From Eubacteriales Family XIII. Incertae Sedis bacterium (lineage in GTDB: Bacteria > Bacillota > Clostridia > Peptostreptococcales > Anaerovoracaceae), in contig JAISML010000086.1 in assembly GCA_031276775.1 (NCBI GenBank), positions 1 through 5,464 on the forward strand: a stretch of 5,464 nucleotides of DNA, written 5' to 3'. The position numbers were made by a program, and so were the translations under genes. The notes beneath the pieces are model-generated. The model had not been told where the DNA came from. It was given only the letters and a program-made list of their open reading frames with translations, and made no database searches. Positions 1 through 5,464 of the stretch are shown in pieces. The number at the start of each line of letters is the position of its first letter. Within the stretch, counting starts at the first letter, position 1.

Positions 1-8
1 GAGAACGC

Positions 9-755
9 ATGAAAGGCGTGGGATTCAGAACCGATGTGGGACGCAGACGCGACGGAAACGAGGACGCGTTGCTTGTCTTGCCCAAATACCGCCTGTTTGC
101 GGTGGCCGACGGGGTGGGAGGCAGGAGTTCAGGGGAAATTGCCAGCAGAAAGACCGTCAACGGCATTGAGGCATTTTTGAAATCCAATCCCATCGACAAG
201 CCGGAGAACATGGAAGGCAAGTACCGCCACAACTGGTTCAAAAGTTATTTTCTGCGGTGTTTTCAGAAGATCAACAATGAAATTCTCGCCATGGCTCTCT
301 GCGATCCGCGCAAGGAAGGCATGGCCACCACGGCCGTGGTGGCATATGCGGACGGCGACACGCTCTATATCATCAACATCGGCGACAGCAGAGCCTATAT
401 CGTGCGGGACGGGGAGATCAGCCAACTCACCGAGGATCATACTTATGTGAACAAATTGATCAGCACGGGGATGCTCACAAGGAGCGAAGCGCGGCAGCAT
501 CCGCAGAAAAATATGATCACACGGGCCTTGGGCGCGGTCGGCGGAGCGGAACCCGACTTTTATTACTACGACATACAGGAAGGCGACAGAGTTCTGTTGT
601 GTACGGACGGACTGCACGGAGAACTCACCGATGAGGAGATCCGCGACACGATATTGGCGGAGCGGAATTTGAACACGGTTTGCCGCAATCTCGTCAAAGA
701 GGCAAACGACCGCGGCGGTCATGACAACATCACCGTCGTCTGCTTGGAAATATGA
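9..755 (+). CDS. prpC: PP2C-family Ser/Thr protein phosphatase (PrpC/Stp type)
   Basis: Cytoplasmic, metal-dependent (Mn/Mg) phosphatase that removes phosphate from Ser/Thr residues, most likely from the kinase encoded next to it and from that kinase's substrates. The 248-aa length fits the single-domain bacterial PP2C family (about 240-260 aa). Visible family motifs in order: TDVGRRRDGNEDA at residues 8-20; VADGVGG at 32-38, with metal ligands D34 and G35; a GMATTAVVA stretch; GDSRAY at 125-130; HPQKNMITRALG in the middle; CTDGL at 198-202, with metal ligand D200; and GGHDNITVV at 236-244, with metal ligand D239. All core metal-binding acidic residues are present, so it should be active. There is no signal peptide or membrane segment. 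The ATG at 9 gives the expected N-terminus; its ribosome binding site lies before the window. Family assignment is firm; the symbol follows the B. subtilis neighbour order (also called stp). Confidence 0.95.
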   Translation: MKGVGFRTDVGRRRDGNEDALLVLPKYRLFAVADGVGGRSSGEIASRKTVNGIEAFLKSNPIDKPENMEGKYRHNWFKSYFLRCFQKINNEILAMALCDPRKEGMATTAVVAYADGDTLYIINIGDSRAYIVRDGEISQLTEDHTYVNKLISTGMLTRSEARQHPQKNMITRALGAVGGAEPDFYYYDIQEGDRVLLCTDGLHGELTDEEIRDTILAERNLNTVCRNLVKEANDRGGHDNITVVCLEI

Positions 756-779
756 GGACGGTGCATACGGAACCGTCCT
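755..779 (+). promoter_or_regulatory. Intercistronic hairpin after the phosphatase stop codon
   Basis: A perfect 8-bp inverted repeat: AGGACGGT at 755-762 and ACCGTCCT at 772-779, with a 9-base loop between. It starts on the last base of the phosphatase TGA and ends 15 bases before the kinase ribosome binding site. No T-run follows (the next bases are GCCGGGGAATTG), so it does not look like an intrinsic terminator that would cut the operon. It may stabilise the upstream mRNA end, set a processing point or tune phosphatase-to-kinase ratio; this function is inferred. The base pairing itself is directly visible. Confidence 0.55.
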
Positions 780-794
780 GCCGGGGAATTGTGT

Positions 795-800
795 GGGAGG
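795..800 (+). promoter_or_regulatory. Ribosome binding site of the kinase gene
   Basis: GGGAGG lies 9 bases before the ATG at 810. This decides the start. An in-frame TTG at 789 would add seven residues but would place this Shine-Dalgarno sequence inside the coding region, and it has no comparable site of its own. Confidence 0.8.
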
Positions 801-809
801 ATAGAACGC

Positions 810-2894
810 ATGGGGCATAAGATACTTGCCGGAAGATATGAGATACATGAAAAGATCGGCGACGGCGGCATGGCGGTGGTCTACAGGGCGCGTGACAAAT
901 TGCTCAGCAGGATGGTCGCCATCAAGATACTCAGACCGGAGTTCGTCAGAGATACGAATTTCGTGGAAAGTTTTCGGCGCGAGTCCCGGGCTTCCGCGGG
1001 TTTGTCCCATCCCAACATCGTCAACATCTATGACGTCGGCAAGGAAGGGAGCATCTATTATATTGTCATGGAATTGGTGGACGGCAGACCGCTGAGCGAC
1101 GTCATCGCCGCCGAAGCGCCGTTGGATTACAAGTATGCGATCAAGGTCGCGGAACAGATCGCATCCGCTCTGAGCGTCGCGCACAGGAACAATGTCATTC
1201 ACCGGGACGTAAAGCCGCACAATATTTTGATCACAGCCGACGGAACGGCCAAGATTACGGATTTCGGCATCGCCAGAGCAGTCAGCGACGGAACCATCGT
1301 AAGCGATCACAATGTTGTGATGGGTTCCGTGCACTATTTCTCCCCGGAACAGGGCAGGGGACAGTACGTCGATGAAAAGTCGGACATCTATTCTCTGGGC
1401 ATCGTTCTCTACGAGATGCTGACGGGCAAGGTGCCTTTCGACGCAGAGCATCCCGTGACGGTGGCGATGATGCATATGAATGACAGCATCGTTCCTCCTT
1501 CCAAATTGGTCAAAAGCATTCCGCCGGGCTTGGATCAGATCGTCATAAAAGCCACGGAAAAGTATCAGGTCAATCGGTTTGCAAACGCGGACGAGATGTT
1601 GGCCGCATTGCGGAATGTCAGTTTTGTGACAGGTTGGTTCGCCGATGAGGAAGTTGCTGCAATGTTCAGGAAAGAGCCGAGAAACGGCGTGGAGGATGGC
1701 TTCGCGGGCGAACCGGGACGGAACGGAACAGGGGATCGCGGTGCGGAAAGCAAAGACGTGAGGGAGTATGGCGCGTCCGATCGGAATGACGACGGCGAAG
1801 CGGACGACGAAGACGACGACGATGCGCCCGCCGGGAAGCGGCGCGATAAGCGCAACCGTTCAAAACAGGGGGCGAAAGACGAAACATTAAAGAAGTACAA
1901 GGTATTGGCCATCGCGCTTGCCGTGATACTGGCTTTGGGCGTGAGTTACGGGATCTACAAGGGGATCGCCTGGTTCATGTCGGATCGCGGCGTCGAAGTG
2001 CCGGAATTGATCGGGCTCAGCAAGGAGGATGCGACCAAGAAAGCGGAAGACCTGAAATTTGCGTTGGAGGTCGCGGAAGAGACGTTCGATGATGAAATCG
2101 AGGAAGGACATGTGACGGATCAGGATCCAAAGCCCAAGGAGAAAGCGAAGAAAGGCAGTGCGATCCGCGTAAACCTGAGCAAAGGACCGGAGCCGGAAGA
2201 GGTGAATGACAGTTCCGTTCCCGATCTTTTGGGAAAATCACAGGCCAGTGCGACATACACCATCGAGCAGTACGGATTCAAGCCGGGCAAGATCACCTAT
2301 GCGGACAGCGAGAAGCCCGTGGACACGGTGATCGATCAAACTCCGAAGCCGGGTGAGAAAGCCGAGCCGGACAGCAAGATCGATATCACGATCAGTCAAG
2401 GTCAGCGGATTTCCGAAGCCACGATGCCCAATCTGATCGGCATGACCGAACAGGAGGCGAGCAGCGCCCTCACGGGCGCGGGACTGATCCTCGGCGACGT
2501 CAGAGCGGACTTCAGCGTTGATTACAGGAAAGACACGGTCATGTGGCAACAGTACAAGACGGGGACGAAACTCGGTGAGGGGCAAACCGTCAAGATCAGG
2601 ATCAGCAAGGGGCCGGAAGAAAAACCGAGTACGGTGACGATCACCGTCGATTTTTCCGGCGCGCCCGAAGACACGCTTCCGGACGGCAATCCCGCTCCGT
2701 TCAAACTGACTGTGCAGTTTACGAACGGCGACGGAACGCAATCCTATGTCGTCAACAACGGGGAACGGTTCAAAAGTCAAGGCTCTGAACCCATATCGGT
2801 TACGGGCAAGGGACAAGGCAGGGTGGACATCTACTTCAACGGAACGCTGAACAAGACGCACCATGTCGATTTCAACACAGGCAAAGTGAGTTGA
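810..2894 (+). CDS. prkC: PASTA-domain membrane Ser/Thr protein kinase (PrkC/Stk type)
   Basis: Single-pass membrane kinase (694 aa) that couples cell-wall signals to Ser/Thr phosphorylation in the cytoplasm. Kinase domain about 10-270: glycine loop GDGGMAVV at 17-24, ATP-binding K39, helix-C E58, catalytic loop HRDVKPHN at 131-138 (base D133), DFG at 151-153, SPE at 178-180, DIYSLG at 192-197. A linker follows with an acidic run (326-338) and a basic run (343-356). One transmembrane helix lies at about 365-389; the basic side before it fits a cytoplasmic N-terminus. Outside are three PASTA repeats (about 395-459, 469-531, 538-601), which in this family bind muropeptides or lipid II, then a beta-rich tail of about 90 residues. 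Activation-loop threonines are unusually few: T162, with S159, S165 and S173. Its partner phosphatase is upstream, and rsgA starts 7 bases after its stop. The start at 810 is chosen by the GGGAGG site at 795-800. Confidence 0.96.
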   Translation: MGHKILAGRYEIHEKIGDGGMAVVYRARDKLLSRMVAIKILRPEFVRDTNFVESFRRESRASAGLSHPNIVNIYDVGKEGSIYYIVMELVDGRPLSDVIAAEAPLDYKYAIKVAEQIASALSVAHRNNVIHRDVKPHNILITADGTAKITDFGIARAVSDGTIVSDHNVVMGSVHYFSPEQGRGQYVDEKSDIYSLGIVLYEMLTGKVPFDAEHPVTVAMMHMNDSIVPPSKLVKSIPPGLDQIVIKATEKYQVNRFANADEMLAALRNVSFVTGWFADEEVAAMFRKEPRNGVEDGFAGEPGRNGTGDRGAESKDVREYGASDRNDDGEADDEDDDDAPAGKRRDKRNRSKQGAKDETLKKYKVLAIALAVILALGVSYGIYKGIAWFMSDRGVEVPELIGLSKEDATKKAEDLKFALEVAEETFDDEIEEGHVTDQDPKPKEKAKKGSAIRVNLSKGPEPEEVNDSSVPDLLGKSQASATYTIEQYGFKPGKITYADSEKPVDTVIDQTPKPGEKAEPDSKIDITISQGQRISEATMPNLIGMTEQEASSALTGAGLILGDVRADFSVDYRKDTVMWQQYKTGTKLGEGQTVKIRISKGPEEKPSTVTITVDFSGAPEDTLPDGNPAPFKLTVQFTNGDGTQSYVVNNGERFKSQGSEPISVTGKGQGRVDIYFNGTLNKTHHVDFNTGKVS

Positions 2895-2901
2895 GACGGT
2901 T

Positions 2902-3855
2902 TTGACGCGCGGTACGATCATAAAGGGAATCGCAGGATTCTACTACGTCAAAACTTTCGGGTTTGTCTACCTGTGCAGAGCCAGGGGGATCTTCAAAAAA
3001 GACGGCGTGACGCCGTTGGTCGGTGATGAGGTGATGATAGAGATACAGGATGGAACGGAAGGGGTGGTGAGCGAAATTTTGCCTCGAAAAAATGCGTTTG
3101 TCCGACCGCCCATCGCAAACATCGATGTGTTTGTGGCCGTCGTTTCCGCCGAAGCGCCCGCACCGAATCCGGGCGTGCTGGATCGTTTTCTCGTGACCGC
3201 CGAGGCGGCGAACGTCGCATCCATCGTGTGCGTCAACAAGACGGATCTGAAAGGATCGCGATCTGCCGTTTTGAAAGGAGCCGCGCGAACCGACGAGGCG
3301 CCGGCAACCGGCATCGAAACGATCTACGCGCCGCTGTATCCCACCGTTCTCGTCAGCGCAAAGACAGGCGAAGGGATCGAAAAGCTGAAGTCCTTGATCG
3401 GCACACGGCGCGCCGCATTCGCAGGGCCTTCCGGCGTAGGCAAGTCCAGCCTTGTCAACGCATTTTTTGCGCAGGAGGCGATGCCCACCGGTTCGGTGAG
3501 CGAAAAGACGGGACGCGGACGGCACACGACGAGGCATGTGGAGATCGTCGATACGGATTTCGGAGCGGCGATCTACGATACGCCGGGCTATACGGCTTTT
3601 GAGGTAGGTCCGCGCGGTGAAGCGGATCATGACGGGGAAGTACGCCCGGATGTTTGGTTTCCCGAGATAGCGTCTCACGGCAAGAGGTGCCGGTTCGATG
3701 ACTGTCGGCATTTGCACGAACCGAATTGCGCGGTGACGGAAGCTTTGCGGGAAGGTCTGATCGCACACTCCCGTTACAACTCATATGTCAGGTTGCTTTC
3801 CGAAGCGGGGCGTCGGACGCCGCAAAACGGAAACAGGAAAGGAAATGGGAAATAA
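2902..3855 (+). CDS. rsgA: Ribosome small-subunit-dependent GTPase RsgA (CpgA/YloQ/YjeQ)
   Basis: Circularly permuted GTPase (317 aa) that binds the 30S subunit and acts in late 30S maturation. An N-terminal OB-fold covers about 1-70 (GTIIKGIAGFYYV near the start, TPLVGDEV further on). GTPase motifs appear in permuted order: G4 NKTD at 112-115, G5 SAKTG at 152-156, P-loop GPSGVGKSS at 175-183, GRGRHTTRHV at 204-213 (G2 region), and G3 DTPGY at 226-230. The C-terminal zinc motif is complete: C263, C268, H270, C276. The segment between DTPGY and the first zinc cysteine is a little longer and more Gly/Asp/Glu-rich than I recall for B. subtilis. TTG at 2902 is forced: an in-frame stop at 2887-2889 precedes it, no ATG or GTG lies between, and the family N-terminus begins right there. 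The upstream site is weak, so translation is probably coupled to the kinase, whose stop is 7 bases away. In B. subtilis this protein is a reported PrkC substrate. Confidence 0.96.
   Translation: MTRGTIIKGIAGFYYVKTFGFVYLCRARGIFKKDGVTPLVGDEVMIEIQDGTEGVVSEILPRKNAFVRPPIANIDVFVAVVSAEAPAPNPGVLDRFLVTAEAANVASIVCVNKTDLKGSRSAVLKGAARTDEAPATGIETIYAPLYPTVLVSAKTGEGIEKLKSLIGTRRAAFAGPSGVGKSSLVNAFFAQEAMPTGSVSEKTGRGRHTTRHVEIVDTDFGAAIYDTPGYTAFEVGPRGEADHDGEVRPDVWFPEIASHGKRCRFDDCRHLHEPNCAVTEALREGLIAHSRYNSYVRLLSEAGRRTPQNGNRKGNGK
3835..3843 (+). promoter_or_regulatory. Ribosome binding site region of rpe
   Basis: The purine-rich AGGAAAGGA lies in the last codons of rsgA. It can serve either an ATG at 3845 (AGGA ends 6 bases before it) or the ATG at 3857 (13 bases after the whole motif; a closer GGGA lies at 3847-3850, 6 bases before). 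It rules out the far upstream in-frame ATG at 3785, which sits deep inside rsgA. Confidence 0.55.
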
Positions 3856-3856
3856 A

Positions 3857-4522
3857 ATGGCGAAACTGTCATTGTCGATACTTTCGGCGGATTTTTCCGC
3901 TTTGGGCGATACGCTTGCAATGCTTGGGAACGGAGGAGCGGATTTCATACACATGGATGTGATGGACGGTCGGTTTGTGCCGAATATCTCGTTTGGATCA
4001 GCGGTGATAGAGAGTCTTTCGAAGAAGACGGAACTGCCTTTCGACGTGCATCTTATGGTGGAGGAACCGGGTGATGCGTTGGCGCGGTATGTGACGGAGC
4101 GCACCGAATATATCGTGGTGCATTACGAAGCATGCAGACATTTGGATCGCGTACTCCGCGGGATCAAATCCTTGAACGTGAAATGCGGCGTCGCGCTGAA
4201 TCCGTCGACGCATCCGGCCGTTTTGGATTACGTGTTGGATCTTGTGGATCAGATTCTTGTGATGTCCGTGAATCCGGGCTTTGGCGGACAGGCTTTCATC
4301 CCCGGCGTTTTGGACAAGGTACGGATGTACGATTCCGTGCGCAAGGAGTTGAAACTGCGCTATGAGATCGCGGTGGACGGCGGCGTCAATGTGGAGACGG
4401 CGCCGAGCATCCTCGAAGCGGGCGCAGATATACTCGTCGTAGGTTCCGCCGTGGTGGGCGCTGCCGATCCCTCGGCCGCCCTACGCACGTTTCGGGAGGT
4501 TGCCAATGCCTGTGCCGGATAG
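3857..4522 (+). CDS. rpe: Ribulose-phosphate 3-epimerase
   Basis: Cytoplasmic TIM-barrel enzyme interconverting D-ribulose 5-phosphate and D-xylulose 5-phosphate in the pentose phosphate pathway. From ATG 3857 it is 221 aa, a normal family length. Motifs: LSILSADF at 6-13; HMDVMDG at 32-38, holding metal ligand H32 and catalytic D34; DVHLMVEEP with metal ligand H65; MSVNPGFGGQAF at 136-147, the phosphate/substrate loop; VDGGVN at 173-178 with the second catalytic Asp D174; and GSAVVGA at 196-202, the phosphate-binding end. All catalytic and metal residues are present. The start is uncertain by four residues: ATG 3845 also has a fitting ribosome binding site, but 3857 matches the usual short lead-in before SILSADF. 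It begins 1 base after the rsgA stop and overlaps lgt by 17 bases, so coupled translation is likely. Confidence 0.96.
   Translation: MAKLSLSILSADFSALGDTLAMLGNGGADFIHMDVMDGRFVPNISFGSAVIESLSKKTELPFDVHLMVEEPGDALARYVTERTEYIVVHYEACRHLDRVLRGIKSLNVKCGVALNPSTHPAVLDYVLDLVDQILVMSVNPGFGGQAFIPGVLDKVRMYDSVRKELKLRYEIAVDGGVNVETAPSILEAGADILVVGSAVVGAADPSAALRTFREVANACAG
4494..4499 (+). promoter_or_regulatory. Ribosome binding site of lgt
   Basis: GGGAGG inside the end of rpe lies 6 bases before the ATG at 4506. It supports that start over the in-frame TTG at 4500, which directly abuts the motif. Confidence 0.75.
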
Positions 4523-5396
4523 AATCGCATTCTCCCTGTTTGGGTTTGACATCATGTGGTACGGTATTCTCGTTGCGACGGGGATCGCCCTCTGTGTGGC
4601 GATTCCTTATCGCCGCGCGCCGAAGCATGGCTTGTCGTCCGACAAATTTCTCAACTACGCCATCGTCATTGTGCTTGCGGGCATCGTGGGTACGCGGTTG
4701 TATTATGTTCTGTTCAATTTGTCGTATTTCGCGGAAGACTGGGCGCGGGTCTTTCGGCTCCGGGAGGGCGGGCTTGCCATCCACGGCGGTCTTATCTCCG
4801 GCGTCCTTGCCGCTTTGATCCTTTGCAGGATATGGAAAGATGCGCCGTTGAACTTCTTGGATCTCGGTTTCGCGTCCGTCCCGTTGGGGCAAGCCGTCGG
4901 GCGTTGGGGCAACTATTTCAATTCGGAAGCCCACGGCGGGCCGACGGATCTGCCGTGGGCGATCACCGTGGAGGGCGTGAAAGTGCATCCAACCTTTCTG
5001 TACGAATCCATCTGGTGCTTTTTCCTGTTCCTGTTTTTGATTTGGGTGGACAACAGACGGCAATTTGAAGGGCAGACCGCCTTGCTGTACGCGATTCTCT
5101 ATTCTTTTGAACGGTTTTTTGTCGAGGGACTTCGCACGGACAGCCTCATGGCGTTTGGCGTGATCCGTCAGGCGCAGGCGCTCAGCGCCATCGTATTTTT
5201 TGGCGGCATCCTCGCCTATTTTTTGTTGTACAAACGATATAAACGTCGCAGACGGAGCGATGCGCCGGAGGTAAAACCGCAATGCGAAGATGCGGGCGGG
5301 CGCAGCAGGAGCGTACAAGCGTTCCTCGCCTGTCTCAAGGCGCGGGCGGCGAGTGAAGCGGAAAAGAAGACGGAAGAACGGAGGAGGGAGTCATGA
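4506..5396 (+). CDS. lgt: Prolipoprotein diacylglyceryl transferase
   Basis: Polytopic membrane enzyme that transfers the diacylglyceryl group from phosphatidylglycerol to the lipobox cysteine of prolipoproteins, the first step of lipoprotein maturation. From ATG 4506 it has 296 aa. Family marks: WYGILVATG in the first membrane helix (about 16-35); GTRLYYV at 62-68; the HGGL motif at 93-96, corresponding to the essential His region of E. coli Lgt; the signature GRWGNYFNSE at 132-141; HPTFLYES at 161-168; and ERFFVEGLRTD at 202-212 with the conserved Arg. Hydrophobic helices continue to about residue 242. After that comes a 55-residue, strongly charged, Lys/Arg/Glu-rich tail (242-296) that is probably cytoplasmic and is not needed by the core fold. 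The gene overlaps rpe by 17 bases and ychF by 4 (ATGA). In many Bacillota lgt lies next to hprK instead, so this position is less usual. Confidence 0.96.
   Translation: MPVPDRIAFSLFGFDIMWYGILVATGIALCVAIPYRRAPKHGLSSDKFLNYAIVIVLAGIVGTRLYYVLFNLSYFAEDWARVFRLREGGLAIHGGLISGVLAALILCRIWKDAPLNFLDLGFASVPLGQAVGRWGNYFNSEAHGGPTDLPWAITVEGVKVHPTFLYESIWCFFLFLFLIWVDNRRQFEGQTALLYAILYSFERFFVEGLRTDSLMAFGVIRQAQALSAIVFFGGILAYFLLYKRYKRRRRSDAPEVKPQCEDAGGRSRSVQAFLACLKARAASEAEKKTEERRRES
5382..5387 (+). promoter_or_regulatory. Ribosome binding site of ychF
   Basis: AGGAGG, a near-consensus Shine-Dalgarno sequence, lies 5 bases before the ATG at 5393. It is embedded in the last Arg-Arg-Glu codons of lgt, so it also shapes the end of the Lgt tail. 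Confidence 0.8.
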
Positions 5397-5464
5397 GATT
5401 GGGGATCGTCGGATTGCCCAATGTGGGCAAAAGCACTTTGTTCAATGCCATCACGCGCGCGGGT
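5393..5464 (+). CDS. ychF: YchF/EngD-family ATPase, N-terminal fragment (cut by window end)
   Basis: Only 24 codons are present; the open frame runs off the window. The N-terminus MRLGIVGLPNVGKSTLFNAI is characteristic of YchF (OLA1 family), a TRAFAC-class P-loop protein that binds ribosomes and prefers ATP over GTP. The Walker A motif GLPNVGKS is at residues 7-14. The start codon overlaps the lgt stop as ATGA and follows a strong AGGAGG site, so it is very likely co-transcribed and coupled with lgt. Related small GTPases such as Obg or Era share the P-loop, but the immediate start M-R-L-G-I-V-G-L-P-N-V-G-K-S-T-L-F-N-A fits YchF best. The NxxE-type specificity motif that separates YchF from true GTPases lies beyond the window. 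Confidence 0.88.
   Translation, partial: MRLGIVGLPNVGKSTLFNAITRAG

Noticed and set aside
755..790. Intrinsic terminator between phosphatase and kinase
   Set aside because: The hairpin is real but no T-run follows, and the two genes are functional partners normally co-transcribed.
129..1475. Long antisense open frame (448 codons, minus strand) across the phosphatase and kinase genes
   Set aside because: It is a mirror of two strongly conserved sense genes. Its translation is rich in His/Arg/Asp with no recognisable domain, and it spans the intergenic gap without its own signals. GC-biased codon use commonly leaves such frames open.
2902..2930. Sigma-A-like promoter at the start of rsgA (TTGACG as a -35 box)
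   Set aside because: The TTGACG is the start codon region itself, and no acceptable TATAAT-like box lies about 17 bases downstream.
2872..3768. Antisense open frame of 298 codons over rsgA
   Set aside because: It lies opposite a complete, motif-verified rsgA, and its product shows no family features.
3726..3962. Small plus-strand open frame bridging rsgA and rpe
   Set aside because: It overlaps two verified genes in another frame and has no ribosome binding site or recognisable product.
4386..5318. Antisense open frame of 310 codons over lgt
   Set aside because: It lies opposite a complete lgt. The Arg/Pro/His-rich product is typical of reverse-complemented membrane-protein codons.
1..5464. 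Defence system, mobile element, CRISPR array, tRNA or riboswitch
   Set aside because: All sequence is accounted for by six tightly packed core genes. No spaced direct repeats, terminal inverted repeats, transposase or integrase genes, or RNA-gene folds were seen.

Overview
The window is a compact, single-direction (+ strand) block of six conserved bacterial genes with almost no non-coding DNA. The order is a PP2C Ser/Thr phosphatase (prpC/stp type), a PASTA-domain membrane Ser/Thr kinase (prkC type), the ribosome-assembly GTPase rsgA, ribulose-phosphate 3-epimerase (rpe), prolipoprotein diacylglyceryl transferase (lgt), and the first 24 codons of the YchF/EngD ATPase, cut by the window end. 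The phosphatase-kinase-rsgA-rpe order is a classic Bacillota arrangement (as in the Bacillus subtilis prpC-prkC-cpgA-rpe region). The composition is moderately GC-rich by eye, with frequent TTG leucine codons and strong GGAGG-like ribosome binding sites. This suggests a GC-richer Clostridia-type Bacillota lineage, probably uncultured or poorly sampled. The genus cannot be read from this sequence alone.

Layout: 9-755 phosphatase; a 54-base gap with an 8-bp hairpin directly at the phosphatase stop codon (755-779) and a good ribosome binding site; 810-2894 kinase; 7 bases; 2902-3855 rsgA with a forced TTG start; 1 base (or an 11-base overlap); 3857-4522 rpe; 17-base overlap; 4506-5396 lgt; 4-base ATGA overlap; 5393 onward ychF. 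The tight spacing and overlaps argue for one polycistronic transcript with translational coupling. No terminator, clear internal promoter, RNA gene, repeat array, CRISPR or mobile element was seen, and no stretch over 300 bases lacks a gene.

Functionally, the first two genes form a reversible phosphorylation switch. The kinase senses cell-wall material through its extracellular PASTA repeats, and the phosphatase reverses its action inside the cell. In relatives, RsgA is among the reported kinase substrates. Rpe serves the pentose phosphate pathway, Lgt starts lipoprotein maturation in the membrane, and YchF is a ribosome-associated ATPase. The operon therefore mixes envelope sensing, lipoprotein processing, ribosome maturation and carbon metabolism.

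This is essentially a core-genome region and I do not see a new defence or mobile system. The points most worth a second look are the intercistronic hairpin, the threonine-poor activation loop of the kinase, its charge-segregated juxtamembrane linker and C-terminal beta-rich domain, the basic C-terminal tail on Lgt, and the replacement of the usual downstream neighbour (thiN) by lgt-ychF.
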